DNA of 64,000 nt, from NCBI RefSeq assembly GCF_003589595.1, contig NW_020656077.1:6094328-6158327 (forward strand). Reading direction: 5' to 3'. The position numbers and the translations under genes are program-made. Position 1 is the stretch's first letter. Every line of letters begins with the position of its first letter. The notes beneath the pieces are model-generated. The model was not told the DNA's origin, did no database searches, and saw only the letters and a list, made by a program, of their open reading frames with translations. This document shows, piece after piece, positions 22,531-33,641 of this stretch. The stretch comes from Hyposmocoma kahamanoa (lineage: Eukaryota; Arthropoda; Insecta; Lepidoptera; Cosmopterigidae).

Positions 22531-24663
22531 GTAAGTAATGCGTAACAAATGTTACTCAACAAAACTTAATGTTACTGAATAAAATTAACAAGCAGTCTGA
22601 ACATCACATCATTTTATGAAACCCATAGAAAAGTGTAGATTTTGTTTACGGTGAAGATCCAATGGGCCGTAGTGCCGTTTTATGCGGTCTCACTGCATCG
22701 GACTTATTCTCGACGACGATAAGTATCAAGCATATACGACAAAAAGTTGTACGATATCACAAAAGACGTTGTAAACACAAAAGCGTCGAAAAAGAAACTT
22801 GAAGATCTTTTACTCATGTTGAATATATTGTGATCTGTGTGTTAATCATAGGTGCTCATTTTTTCTTTAAATATATCGTACAATTTTTTGGGCTCTTGAT
22901 GTGTTGGTTGGTTCTCGCTGTTCACATTTGCATATATTATATGTTCCGCTATAATAACTTGACTTTGTTTTTATGTATTTATTAACATATTAAAACGCTG
23001 ATACGATCAAAGTAGATTTCCAGAGTATTTAGTTCGCTTCGTAATTTCTCGGTGCATTGAGACTAGAATTGGTAACTCGATTGTTAAGTGATTTCTTTTA
23101 TTAGCAAAAAGTTTAGAGGAAAATGATAGAAACAAGGCAAAAGGACACAAAGTTCGGATAAAAAAATCTCAAATAAGAAACTAAAAACTGACACGACGAC
23201 AAGTGACAAATATTTGAAGTACTCAATAGGAATTTACCCTTAGAGGATGAAAAAAAATAAAAGTCTAAGAATTTACCATAAAGGATGGAAAAAAATAAAG
23301 GAGGAATTTACTATGAAGTGACTCTGGGTTACATTTTCTTTGTTATCTGTGGAGACTAAATTGTTTTCGCACTTATTCCATTTTTATGCACTTATTATTT
23401 TCAGCTATTACCATCTCATTTCCATTTCCTTTCATAATTTCCATCCTTCATTGTTTAGATATACCTACATATACTACCTACCCTATCCTGTTGATCACCG
23501 CACCAAAATTCCTTTTGCTTTTATTTTTATTCCGCGATTTCCTTTCCCCGTTTTTAAATCCCATTAGTAACCGTCAACCCACATCAAAGTTACACAACAA
23601 CAACTGCGACGACAATGATATCCTGAAGTCTCAAGAAGGAAGAAAATATTGGAAGAATTATCAAAAATTGGCAACTCAATCGAAATTGCATATGGCCAAA
23701 GGCTGGACGCCTTAGTGCCAGGAAATAAGAAAAAAAAAGTTTATGGTCCTTGTAAAAAAATCTTTTTGCTGCTTGGTGGAAAGTACTTTCGCCATGTATT
23801 ATGGATGGACTGGATAACTCCAGTTCTACTAAGTTACAATTAATTTTTAGCCCTTACAAGATCGGAAAAAACACAAGAGACAGAATACCCCAGTGAATAC
23901 ATAATACGTTATTATCGACATTGTTTATGTATAACATACTGTACCTACGGTCTACGAGATTCGTATATCATTGACTCTTGCCAGGTCTGCATAGCAAATT
24001 CTTTTTTAAGAAAATTGACAATTTTAGTTTAGGAAAAAAGAGTACTAATGTCAGCCAACATTAAACCGAGTCGTCATATAAGTGACGTCATGCTCTAACC
24101 GTGTATTTACGTACCTTGACCTATATCATTTTTTTTCTCTTTTTCTTGTAAATGGGGCTTGTTGATGGCAAATCAGATGTATTCGTGCCGTGTATGAACT
24201 GCCCTGAGCTGACAAACCCATTGCCGTCACACGAACGATCGTTAGTATTCTACTTAGTGCAGTACCTATGCTATGTATGAACATCGGGTTCTCTTGGAGA
24301 TAGTCATGGATTCCTATTGATAATCTGGAATTATAATTTTTTATGCAAGTGCACATTACACTATTATAATCTTATTATTATTGGATATGTAACATTAGTT
24401 TGGCACGTGAGTGGATGCTTTCATAATGAACGCTTACGATTCGCTGAAGTCTTAGGTTCTGACGCCAAATTTACATCCTGGACACTACTACACATCTCCG
24501 ATGTATAGTAATTATAGGCCAAATTAAATAAATACCATATTCTTGCAGTGATGAGGTGCTTACTGTTTATAAATATAAGATAATTTCACGCACATCAATA
24601 ACATTATTAAAAACACTTAAACAAAATGTTGTGTTGAAGTCACATCGTTCATTTGCACTAAGT
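22531..24663. other. presumed intron or intergenic DNA, with short tandem motif at 23221-23320
   Basis: No gene is supported. At 23221-23320 a motif of the type GAATTTACC.TTAGAGGATG followed by an A-rich run occurs three times in imperfect tandem. ORFs around 23340-23840 are low-complexity Tyr/Ile/Phe/Pro-rich reading frames without coding character. Confidence 0.5.
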
Positions 24664-24870
24664 TCAGCTTGTGTGCGGTTCCAAAATATGCCTCGTCCCA
24701 CCGCCGTCAGGTCTGTGGACTATTGCTTGCCTCTCTATCAGCTTGGGCTTAGCCGAGGTTTCTTTTTTCCAAAACGGTAACGGTAATTGGAAGAATCCGA
24801 ACGAGAATGCGACACACGACGTCATTGACATTACAAATAACATGAACTTGATTTGCTCTTTTCTATCCAT
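24664..24870 (-). CDS. unrecognised 68-residue protein with one membrane segment (possible small gene)
   Basis: ATG 24870 opens a 68-codon frame just after an in-frame stop. The product begins MDRKEQIK, has a hydrophobic stretch (FMLFVMSMTSCVAFSFGFF), then LPLPFWKKE and a soluble basic part containing HRPDGGG. The layout resembles small single-helix organelle membrane proteins, but no family is recognised. The frame sits in DNA with no identified repeat. The opposite strand is also open over most of the same span, which weakens the case, since either strand or neither may code. No AATAAA was seen shortly downstream. Confidence 0.32.
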   Translation of the reverse strand: MDRKEQIKFMLFVMSMTSCVAFSFGFFQLPLPFWKKETSAKPKLIERQAIVHRPDGGGTRHILEPHTS

Positions 24871-25404
24871 TTCATTCAATTAGGTCTTGTAATTTGAAAC
24901 ACATACCAATAACCTTATATAAATATTATATAAAAAAGGATTTAATAATAAAAAAATGTATTCTTTTTACGGTTTCAAAATTAAATGGTACATACTAAAT
25001 CTATGGTTTCAAACATTTCATTTACCGGTCGTCATTGTCACAGATTAATTGACTTACTTCTCTGTTTTTGTCTTTGGTTACTGGTATTTCTTCTCTTTGT
25101 TTTAATTAAAATTGTAACTTTTACTTTTTAATATGCAGATAATGGTAAGCAGCCACGACTGCTACGGACACTAAGAAACACCTAATAGTGTGCTGCATAT
25201 CTTTGATTTTATGTTTAATTTGGAAGACGTTTCTCTGAGGTGATTATTTTTGTATAATTTAAATTATTCGATGTCATTTAAAACCATGGGGCTATGCTAG
25301 CATGCGGGCTATGAGACAAGTCGTGCTTGGCTTGCATTGGCTACGAGTGTTTTGAATGCGAAAAAATAAAAATATATTAGATAACAAAAATTATGAATAT
25401 AAGT

Positions 25405-25707
25405 TGTTTTTTAATATTAAGTGACGGGACGAACAAGTCGTGTGACTGGTGGTAAACTATACGCCAGTCCGTAAAAGTTGCAGTGCCACTCAGAGCTTTA
25501 AATCGCAAAGATCTGAGCGACACTGCCACTGAACCTATCATCTTGAGACATAAGTTGACAAGTCCCATCTGCCTGTAATTTCACCAGCACCATTTACCGT
25601 TCCAAACAGGAAAGCAGTAATGCTCGCATTACTGCTTGGCTACAGAAGTAGATATGGTGGCAGTACGTCTCTAGACGAACCCTTTCACAGGGAGCTCTCC
25701 TGCTACT
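25405..25707 (-). repeat. family A retroposon, copy 4
   Basis: Full-length by both conserved ends (AAGTGACGGGACGAACAAGT and CAGGGAGCTCTCCTGCTACT). Confidence 0.85.
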
Positions 25708-26009
25708 AATAGGTATAATAAGTTTTGTAATAAACTCACTTTCGTATGTTTATCTACTGAAGGTACACATTAAAAGCACATCATTTAAACATTTTGGACT
25801 TTCGACCGTTGAAATAGTAAGTGATATAGAATTGAATTTTAAAAGCTTGAAGCTCAACGTTCTCTTGACAATGCTCTTAAATAAAACTGAAATTAAAATT
25901 TAAGAAACTACCGATACAACAGCGTGCTTCAAATTCAATAAAATCACAGAAACACAATAGTACGACAAAAAAATTTAAAATGTGATCTCCGTACAGAGTA
26001 CTAAAAAAA

Positions 26010-26440
26010 CCGACCTCAAAAGTAGGTACGTGGAATTACATCTATTTGCCAAGTTTTATTGAAATATCCCCTAGTTCGCCACTATACAGGACTTGATACT
26101 GGAGATAATAAAAATCGGTTCTCACTACTCAAAGTATATTGAGAGAGAAAAACGCCTTGAATTGCCGAATAGCAAAATCAACCATTAAAATAAATGCTCC
26201 TTATAATAAAATTTAGGCGCTATTTATATAAATGAATCTTCATGCGTGATCAGCCACCCTTAGAGGTGGATGATTTTCTTCAAAATCAATTGGGATCACT
26301 ATGGAGGTACCCTCTTTCCAACAAAGAAAGAATCATGAAAATCGGTTCAGAAATACCGGAGCTATCGCGTAACATACATACAAAAAAAACATACAGACGA
26401 ATTGAGAACCTCCTCCTTTTTTTTAAGTCGGTTGAAAAAA
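26010..26440 (+). repeat. interspersed repeat family F, long copy (forms inverted pair with 28978-29440)
   Basis: Runs from CCTCAAAAGTAGGTACGTGG through AAAATTTAGGCGCTATTTAT, CACCCTTAGAGGTGGATGAT and ACAGACGAATTGAGAACCTC to the T-run and AAGTCGGTTG. Nearly the same sequence lies inverted at 28978-29440. The family is common in Lepidoptera as far as I recall; its class is not clear from this sequence. Confidence 0.8.
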
Positions 26441-26850
26441 CCATTATGTTGCGTGTCACGTAAGATATGGAAACTCTCGATTTTGTTTAATTTGAGTGTA
26501 ATTTCGTGCTGTATCTTTATTTTTAACAAGGCCTTTAACACTATACTATAATATGGTGTTTGTTGCCTCTTAGGCATCATAATAATATATTAAGCAATAT
26601 GTTACGTAAGTATAGATCTTTTTGGCTACTTTGTGTGGCGGGTGTCACAAAACAATATTTATGTCTTCATTCCGTTCAATCTCCTCAATTCCAAATCGTA
26701 TGTATTCTTGCAGCCCTAGTGTGGTGACACTTCACTAACAGGTGGATCCAGGTCTTTTATTATTTTACAATAATTGCAGAGGGGTGAGGCTTTGCTACCT
26801 ATCAAGTGATAAAATTTATTTAGTGGAATGTGACCGGATCTAATTCTAAA

Positions 26851-27165
26851 TGTTGACCACCAAGCGCACGACTTGTTCGTCCCGTCAAGTGGTTATTACA
26901 AAAGAAAAGTGATCAGGACAAGAAAGTAGAAATTTATGGACAGGCGTGTAGTTTACCAACAGGCACACGCCTTGTTCGTCCCCTCACTTGATGTTATAAA
27001 AAAAAATCGCAATGATCTGAGGAGCACTGCCACTGCACCTATCACCCTGAGATATAAGTTGACAATAACCTGTAATTTCACCAGCACTCTTACCCTTCAA
27101 AACCGGAACACAGTAACGCTGACATTACTGCTCAGCGGCAGAAATAGGTAAGGTGGCAGCACAAG
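26851..27165. repeat. family A retroposon, rearranged mosaic, copy 5
   Basis: Three pieces: an isolated 3' end (26851-26900, plus sense, CACGACTTGTTCGTCCCGTC), a second plus-sense 3' end with A-run (26936-27010), and then directly a minus-sense body (27008-27165, CACTGCCACTGCACC to GGTAAGGTGGCAG). The A-run joins two opposite orientations, so this is a rearrangement or nested insertion. Confidence 0.75.
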
Positions 27166-27419
27166 GCGGCACTGGAAATAGATCCTTTTTGAAAATTTGT
27201 TACATAGTGTTATTTAAAATATATTCATGTAGGTATTGTCTTGCGCTAGACATTTATTTATTTGATAATATTGTATATTGGGAGGGGAATTGACAATTAT
27301 TTTTACACTACGTAATACTAAACAGACCACACAAAAGCTTAAACAAATTAATGTAAAAAATAGGACCACTTCTCAACTATTGCACCTACCTAAAGAACAC
27401 ATAATAATTGTTCTAAGTG

Positions 27420-28230
27420 TGCTAAACACGCTGTTGCAAGCGGGCAAAGCGAGTTAAAAGTGCTTGTAAACGCCCACTAAAATTGCATCTCGATAAGTTT
27501 GTGAATCTTTATGCCCGCTTTCCGCTGCTAAATGAGCAAGAAATAGCTGAGCGAAGTAAAATAGTTTTGTCTTTCCACTACAAAAGAGATTCACTAAAAA
27601 GATTTATTAGCCTTCTATAGTCAGCGGGCTAAGCGGAGTGATCTAGGCGGGATGATCTATGAGATGGGTCAGATGAGCGAATTGTTTTCCTTCCATAGCG
27701 AGCAGGCTTAGCGGAGTGAGTTAGGCGGCGGAAAAGTAAAAAATCAGTTTCAGTTTTTGTTATGTGTAGAAAAAAATCAGAAAGAATAATATACGAAGAC
27801 ATAGTATACGCTATGAATTTTATTTATCCTATTTTTTTTTCATGTCTGAATAAATTAGGGGGAATAATATATTTTGGAAAGTTGTAGAATATCTATAGAA
27901 GTCTTAAAATATCACAAATCGCTTTCCTTCAGAGCACGTTTAGTCCTATAATATTGTCTTTGCGGAGTTCGTTTAAAACTAGCGTGCGATACAATAACAC
28001 CGGTCACCCATCCTAACTCACCGAGTTTGCTTTGCTTGCGAGTCAAACCGCTGGAAACCCGTTCAACTCTGCAACCTCTTTTGTAACTCTTTTAACTCAC
28101 TGAGTCGTTTGCAGTGAAAGCACTTCTAAGGAGTTTACCGTTGCGAGTCAAACTAAGTCCGTACGGAGCCCGTTTCGCTCGCAGTGGAAGGCGGGCATTT
28201 GGTTGTGGACGAGTTAAATTCGTTTTTAGT
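27420..28230. repeat. region of related GC-rich motifs in both orientations
   Basis: GCGGGCTAAGCGGAGTGATC at 27624 and GCAGGCTTAGCGGAGTGAGT at 27701 are imperfect direct repeats with about 75 bp spacing. GCGAGTTAAAAGTGCTTG (27449) and its reverse-complement relatives (AACTCACTGAGTCG, GCGAGTCAAAC) recur at 28014-28160. This looks like a noncoding DNA element with subterminal repeats, but clear ends and a target duplication were not found. Confidence 0.4.
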
Positions 28231-28629
28231 TGTGTTTATTTAAAATAGGTTAACTTTTGTCCACAATCTCGCCATAAGGAGGATTAAGAATTAAGTGTGT
28301 TAATCGGAATGTCATTCTTATTGGTAAACATTTTTAGAGGTCGTCAAAGTGAAACTTAATATATTTTGTAACATAAAGTGTGAAAATTTGCCGCTCAACT
28401 TACCCTTGTAATAATTACATTCAACATACTGATTACACGACTGTTGTAGACGTTTCATTCTAAGTACATGGTTAAGTCCACAACATTCGAGATATTTCTG
28501 TCGAAATGGAAAGGGTTCTATGTATAAATAAATTATAGACATGATTATTATGTAAACTATGTTACAATTACAAAAATGTTTTCCACATTTGAAGCTATCA
28601 GCGTAAGTGGTGTAAACCCATGAAATGCG

Positions 28630-28816
28630 TCTTTTTTTTATAACCTCAAATGACGGGACGAACAAGTCGTGCGTTTGAATCTTAGAGGATGGAAAAAAAA
28701 AGTTTGAACGTAAGTTATACGCCTGGTCCTAACAGTTACAGTGCCACTCAGAGTTTTAAATTGCAAAAATCACCCTGTGACACAAGTTGACAAGTCTCAT
28801 GTGCAATTTCACCAAA
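28630..28816 (-). repeat. family A retroposon, truncated, copy 6
   Basis: Starts with the T-run and AATGACGGGACGAACAAGTC, carries a small insertion (TTAGAGGATGGAAAAAAAAA), and stops at the AATTTCACCAAATGCC segment. Confidence 0.8.
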
Positions 28817-28977
28817 TGCCTATAGAGGTTGTAAATGTAGAATGAGGGATTTAAAATTACTTTAATTAATTTTTATATTAATATTATGAGCGGACAGCGC
28901 AGTCGGGTAGCAACGTTACTATTCAGGGTTAATATAGTCCTAGTAGAATTATGAGCAATCTAAAATTATATTTTTAA

Positions 28978-29440
28978 TCGACTTCAAAAACAGTAGGAGG
29001 TTCTCAATTCGACTGTATGTTTTTTTGTATATATATTACGCGATAATTCCGGTATTTGTGAACCGATTTTCGTGATTCTTTTTTTGTTGGAAAGAGGATA
29101 CTTCCATAGTGGTCCCATTTAATTTTGAAGAAAATCATCCACCTCTAAGGGTGGCTGTTCGTGCATGAAGATTCATTTATATAAATAGCGCCTAAATTTT
29201 ATTATAAGGAGCATTTATTTTAATGGTTGATTTTGCTATTCGCCAATTCAAGGCGTTTTTCTCTCAATATACTTTGAGTAGTGAGAACCGATTTTTATTG
29301 TCTCCTGCGTCAAGTCCCGTATAGTGGCGAACTAGGGGATGAATCCGGGTTTGCGCACTTTCCGGTAACCAATTCAATAAAACTTGTTAATTATATTTAA
29401 TTCACGTATTTTTGAGGTCGGATTTTTAGTACTCTGTACT
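28978..29440 (-). repeat. interspersed repeat family F, long copy (inverted)
   Basis: Reverse complement of 26010-26440, extended by the CGGTTACCGGAAAG part that the other copy lacks. Confidence 0.8.
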
Positions 29441-29446
29441 AAGATT

Positions 29447-29567
29447 ATTATACATAAAAATAGCATCCGAATATGCAATAATTATGAACTTTAGTACCAT
29501 TTAAAGCGATATTATACAAAAAATAATAATTAAAAGTGGTTTACACCACTTTTGCGCTGAGAGTCTC
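29447..29567 (-). repeat. interspersed repeat family G, copy 2
   Basis: Reverse complement of the family at 15308-15425; it abuts family F on one side and family A on the other. Confidence 0.62.
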
Positions 29568-29629
29568 ATTTATGTATGTATACTTCTATTATTCGTCAAA
29601 ACACCTTTGTACTCGCCATATTTAGTAGC

Positions 29630-29912
29630 AATAGAGCTTCTTGTGAACGAGTTCGTCCAGGAAAGTACTACTACCTTACCTATTTCTACCGCCAAACAGT
29701 AATGTCAGCATTATGTTTTGAAGGGCAAGAGTCCTGGTGAAATTACAGGCACATGGAACTTGTCAACTTATGTCTCAGGGTGACGGGCATAGTGGCAGTG
29801 CCCCTCAGATCTTCAAAGCTCTGAGTGACACTGCAACTGTTATGGACAGGCGTGTAGGCTTACCATCAGGCGCAGTACTTGTTCGTGCCGTCACTTGATA
29901 TTATAAAAAAAA
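29630..29912 (+). repeat. family A retroposon, copy 7
   Basis: Plus sense: AGCAATAGAGCTTCTTGTGA at the 5' end, poly(A) after CACTTGATATTAT at the 3' end. Confidence 0.85.
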
Positions 29913-29999
29913 TTGCCATGGAACATTATTCTCGTTACGATACATAATTATATGCATACTTATGCATGAATACTATTATGCTGATTATTGTCCAACCTA

Positions 30000-30859
30000 T
30001 ACAGGGTGTCCGGTAATGAATGTATCATACTGAAATGGCTTATAGCACAGCTTAAGACTGTTCCAAAAAAAACGCAAAAATAATCTATCCCATGTAGTAC
30101 CTAAGGAATGTTTTTTTTTCTTAAAAGTTAATTATTTTTATCTTATTTTAGGTTTTTGTGCACTATGACTACAAATGAATGAATTTATTTGGTTTTTTGG
30201 TGTCATAATATTCTACGTTAACTGTGTCCTTAGATAAGCAGTAAATGGTATGACTAAGTCATGTACATTAAAAAAAAAAGTTTAACTTCATTTTTCAGAG
30301 AAATAATTTATTTTTTACGAAGTTTACGCGCCTTCTGTATAAAAAAAAAAGTATGATAACCTGAGTGGCCAAGTACTTTAAAATAATGTAGGTTTAATGA
30401 GGATTTCAAAATGGTATCGTTTCTCATTGTATCTAATGTAAATATGAAATTATTGCTATTAATGTGTAAACGGAGTAAATTTTACTAAAAAACTATGTTT
30501 GCAAAATTGGAACATTTCTTATCCTGAATTGTTCTTGACTATTGAGTTTTGATAAAAAATAATATTAGGCATTAATAAAACTTTATTTAAAACTTTATTA
30601 CAGCAAAATTATGCAAAAATCCAATCAAAGTAATTTTTCAATTGTTGTCTTTAAAGTACTACTATGTCATTTAGAAGAAATTAATCAAAAATTACTTTAG
30701 CGGGTCCGATTCCCGGTTCAGACAGTAGATTATTTAAAAATCTTTGAAAGCAGTTCGAATTGTTATTAAAATGAAAATGAAGTCTTCTTTCAGAAAAATG
30801 TCTATCTACGATATTTAAGTTACTTTCCCCCGTGTGGCATAGACGCGGGACAACCTGTA
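30000..30859. mobile_element. TIR element with TA target duplication, noncoding
   Basis: The left end TACAGGGTGTCCGG and the reverse complement of the right end TACAGGTTGTCCCG match at 12 of 14 bases, and each is flanked by TA (29998-29999 and 30860-30861). Length is 860 bp with no coding frame. TA duplication and short TIRs suggest a non-autonomous Tc1/mariner-like or related element. Confidence 0.6.
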
Positions 30860-30861
30860 TA

Positions 30862-31389
30862 CAGTCGGCATTGAAATGGCATGATCGGCTAAATTTACCA
30901 ATATATTAACACAGACTAAGCGCTGAATTTTATATAAGCGTTGGGTTCAGACGCTCAAAATACTTATTACATTATAAAAATAAACCGTATGTCAATGCAT
31001 GTAAGATGCGTTATGATTGCAACTAATAATTATAATTATATTGACCATGATATATAACAAGTGTAGGACTTGTTGGTTGTCCTAAATAAATAGAAGTAAA
31101 AAATACACAAAACCAAAAACGATTCCAAACTGCCGAGTATTTAAGGTACAGTGTTGATTTTTATCGAATATAAATAAATTGTTAGGCAAAATCAAACACT
31201 TTCGATGTGTAGAAAATTTTATGTTTGCTTGACCGATCCAACATTTTGATTGAGATTGTAAATTTCCTACTACATATAAATTATGAAGTGACATTCCGTC
31301 TTCTGTTGTTATTATACTTCCGTCAATCAATTGTTACTGTAGGTATTTTGTTATTGATAAAATTTATCTAAAAAAATGTAATATATTTT
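30862..31389. other. stretch without a supported gene
   Basis: AT-rich DNA downstream of the small membrane-protein gene. It may include that gene's 3' untranslated region, but no AATAAA on the minus strand was found. Confidence 0.5.
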
Positions 31390-31830
31390 TTATATGCATT
31401 TAGGTTTCTTTTCCTTTTTCTTCCATTTTTTGGGTGGTTCTTCCGGTTGGTCGCATATGCAAGGCGTCATCTCTTCAGGTTCTCGTTCGTCACAAGGAAC
31501 TTTTCTAATTTTTTTCTGCTCATCGCTGTCTGGTTTTATGGTACAATCGTATGAATTAAAAAAGGGTTCATATTTGCTGAGATCAAAATGCCCGAAAGCG
31601 TAGCATAATCCGCTTGTACTGATTAAAGTAATACCCACAATTTTTAACATATCAAATTTATTAAAGTGATCATGTGGTGGACACACTACTTGCGGACACG
31701 GAGGCGCCATTTCGTCATATCTTCGAGGTTTCCGTTTAGGACACTGGGCATATACTCTTTCGTTTATTAGCCACCAGAAATGCTTACGACACAAATGATG
31801 CCAAAGATGAGAGGGCCTCAGTCCGACCAT
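31390..31830 (-). CDS. small single-pass membrane protein, possibly cytochrome c oxidase VIc-like
   Basis: One uninterrupted frame of 146 codons. Residues 1-60 are basic and rich in Cys, His and aromatic residues. One hydrophobic segment follows (MLKIVGITLISTSGLCYAFG, about residues 61-80), then FDLSKYEPFFNSYD and a charged tail with DEREPEE, a CICDQ motif and a lysine-rich end (KKWKKKEKKPKCI). The order of a short basic N-part, one membrane helix and a YxxFFxxYD-like motif recalls cytochrome c oxidase subunit VIc, an inner-membrane subunit of respiratory complex IV. The long N- and C-terminal extensions are unlike the housekeeping subunit of about 75 residues. An intronless copy with extensions could be a tissue-restricted paralogue. 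The ATG at 31830 is the first in frame after an upstream stop. The coding status is likely; the family assignment is tentative. Confidence 0.5.
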   Translation of the reverse strand: MVGLRPSHLWHHLCRKHFWWLINERVYAQCPKRKPRRYDEMAPPCPQVVCPPHDHFNKFDMLKIVGITLISTSGLCYAFGHFDLSKYEPFFNSYDCTIKPDSDEQKKIRKVPCDEREPEEMTPCICDQPEEPPKKWKKKEKKPKCI

Positions 31831-32946
31831 TGGGCTTGTTTTAATTGAAAATTTGCTTTTTAATGGCGTTTCTCCGTACTTTTGGATTATTTTTTGTATC
31901 CTACCATTAGTCTGAACACTTTTAAGTTCGAGTTCATGCGTTTAAATGTTTCAATAACGTCATTTGTACAATATTGTTTAATTGTTCAATTTTAATGTAA
32001 AGTTATAAAACTAACAATGATTTTGGTTTTGTTGCGTTATGGCCAACGACGCCCGCGGGTGCTTTGCTCCCATATTGAACCAAGAAAACTTGCGATGAAA
32101 GAAATGGAAACCACGAAACAGAAATGTTGACGGTTCATTTAGGTTTTCCGTGAATTATATCAGTGACTCAGTTGATTTTGTAAAAGTATTGTTGCCATGA
32201 TTTATCCTGTAATTTTGATATAGATGACAGTTTGACTTGGACTTTGAAGTTTTGACTTGAAGTATTATTTTTCTTATTTTATACAGTTATTTTAACTTTT
32301 TCTTCAAATAAGTTCGGAAAGAGACACATTTTCAAAACAACCTTAGGAATCGAAAACATTAGGTACTCAAACTCTTAAATAACTGATCCAAAACAAGTGT
32401 TTATTCATTTCATGGTCAATGCTCGCAGTCGAGACGAACGTCCATCTACCCTTTCTATACTTTTTGCTGTCTATTGACTCAACTACTGCTCTGCTCTACA
32501 AAACTAGTAAGTATACATAAAGTGTATATTTATAGATCATCGGACATGTGAAAAAAACGCCAATTAAGATTGGAGCACTAGCGATAGACCAGGTAAGAAT
32601 AGTCCTTATTTTAAAGTGGTGTGCGTTCAGTACCGTCTCCCAGTATTTGTGAGGTGCATGGACGAGTAATGCGCCATGTGTGTGTTTGCATGGGTGTGTG
32701 CGGGTCCCAGCGCAGGAGTGTCCCGTGTAGAGGTTCAGTCTCGCGGCCTTCACCAGATATGCATTGGGACCGGTTTGATTTATCGATAAAACTTATTTTC
32801 CTCGAACTTTAAGCCAACGTTGCATTAACATTATGTGTAAATGAAACTGATAATAGAATTCCATATATTCCGCAAGAGATACTACCTACTTAACAGAATA
32901 AAACTTTGAAAATAATTACTTAAACGTTAACACACAATTCGTTGGA
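31831..32946. other. stretch without a supported gene
   Basis: Presumed upstream region of the minus-strand small membrane-protein gene. A GC-rich island near 32620-32765 is open on both strands but has no start, splice or family support. Confidence 0.45.
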
Positions 32947-33323
32947 CTAGAACAAAAAATTACTACTGCCTTGTGGCGATTCGACTATTATGCTGAACTT
33001 GTTATGTTTTTCAACTTTAAAAGTTTGAGGCTCTCCGAGTCCGCGCCGTGCCTCCTTGTAGTGGGAGAGCAAAACCTGTAGATACTGCTCGCCCACTTCG
33101 GGACGGAGTACCTGTTCCGATTGTTGTCCCTTTCGCTCGCGCGGAAGCGTATAGCAAAACCTGATTCTCCGTTTCAACGAACCACTCTGGTATGCAAAGA
33201 TTGATAGCTTATATGACCATTTGGTTTTGAAAGCGCCGAGAAATCACGCACGGTTAACTTTTCGCCGCCTGGCGTCCTTAGGATCGGCCAGACGTAGCGC
33301 TGTACAAACTTAAAGCACACAGC
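32947..33323 (-). pseudogene. coding-like stretch in two overlapping frames, probably a broken gene piece
   Basis: Two open minus-strand frames overlap here. The first (33323 to about 33174) reads CFKFVQRYVWPILRTPGGEK then LTVRDF. The second (33243 to the TAG at 32947-32949) reads AFKTKWSYKLSIFAYQSGSL, then FCYTLPRERKGQQSEQVLRP and ends with a Ser/Asn/Phe-rich tail. Both have balanced codon use and a protein-like mix of residues, and they could form one product if a one-base shift near 33235 broke the frame. No ATG suits the second frame. It lies just upstream of the candidate pyd start at 33642 on the other strand. I do not recognise the family. It may be a decayed retrocopy, an exon of an unseen gene, or chance. 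Confidence 0.3.
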
Positions 33324-33641
33324 CTGATTTGATTTTGCAAGAAAACTTTATTAGTTTTCATAATGACATTACAGTGCGGTTTATCGATTCAAGGCTCAGT
33401 GGTGTAACTTGTTTGTTTCAAGTAGGTAAGTCAGTGAAGCCTTACTTCGAAGGGTCAGACGCCTGTGTATCGTGTTTATTCTCTCTCTGTGTCTAGGAGT
33501 GTTATTAATCAATTGTTTAAAAAACTTTATTCGAATAAGTTGCTATGCGGACTAATTACTCAGTTTCGTGCGTGTGATAGTTTCATTTTACAATTGACTG
33601 ATGGAAACTCCACAACTGTGAGTGGATAATGTTTTACAGAG

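Noticed and set aside
23340..23843. Overlapping plus-strand frames up to 109 codons
   Set aside because: Ile/Phe/Tyr/Pro-rich low-complexity reading frames in AT-rich DNA, with no family or splice support.
28318..28665. 115-codon minus-strand frame, Cys/Tyr-rich
   Set aside because: Its start lies in a family A retroposon and it crosses a family G fragment; the rest is AT-driven and resembles no protein I know.
32947..33323. Idea that this stretch is the C-terminal ubiquitin-fold domain of an E1 enzyme
   Set aside because: The TVRDF..FK pattern is faintly similar to that domain, but the expected end motifs are absent; left as unidentified.
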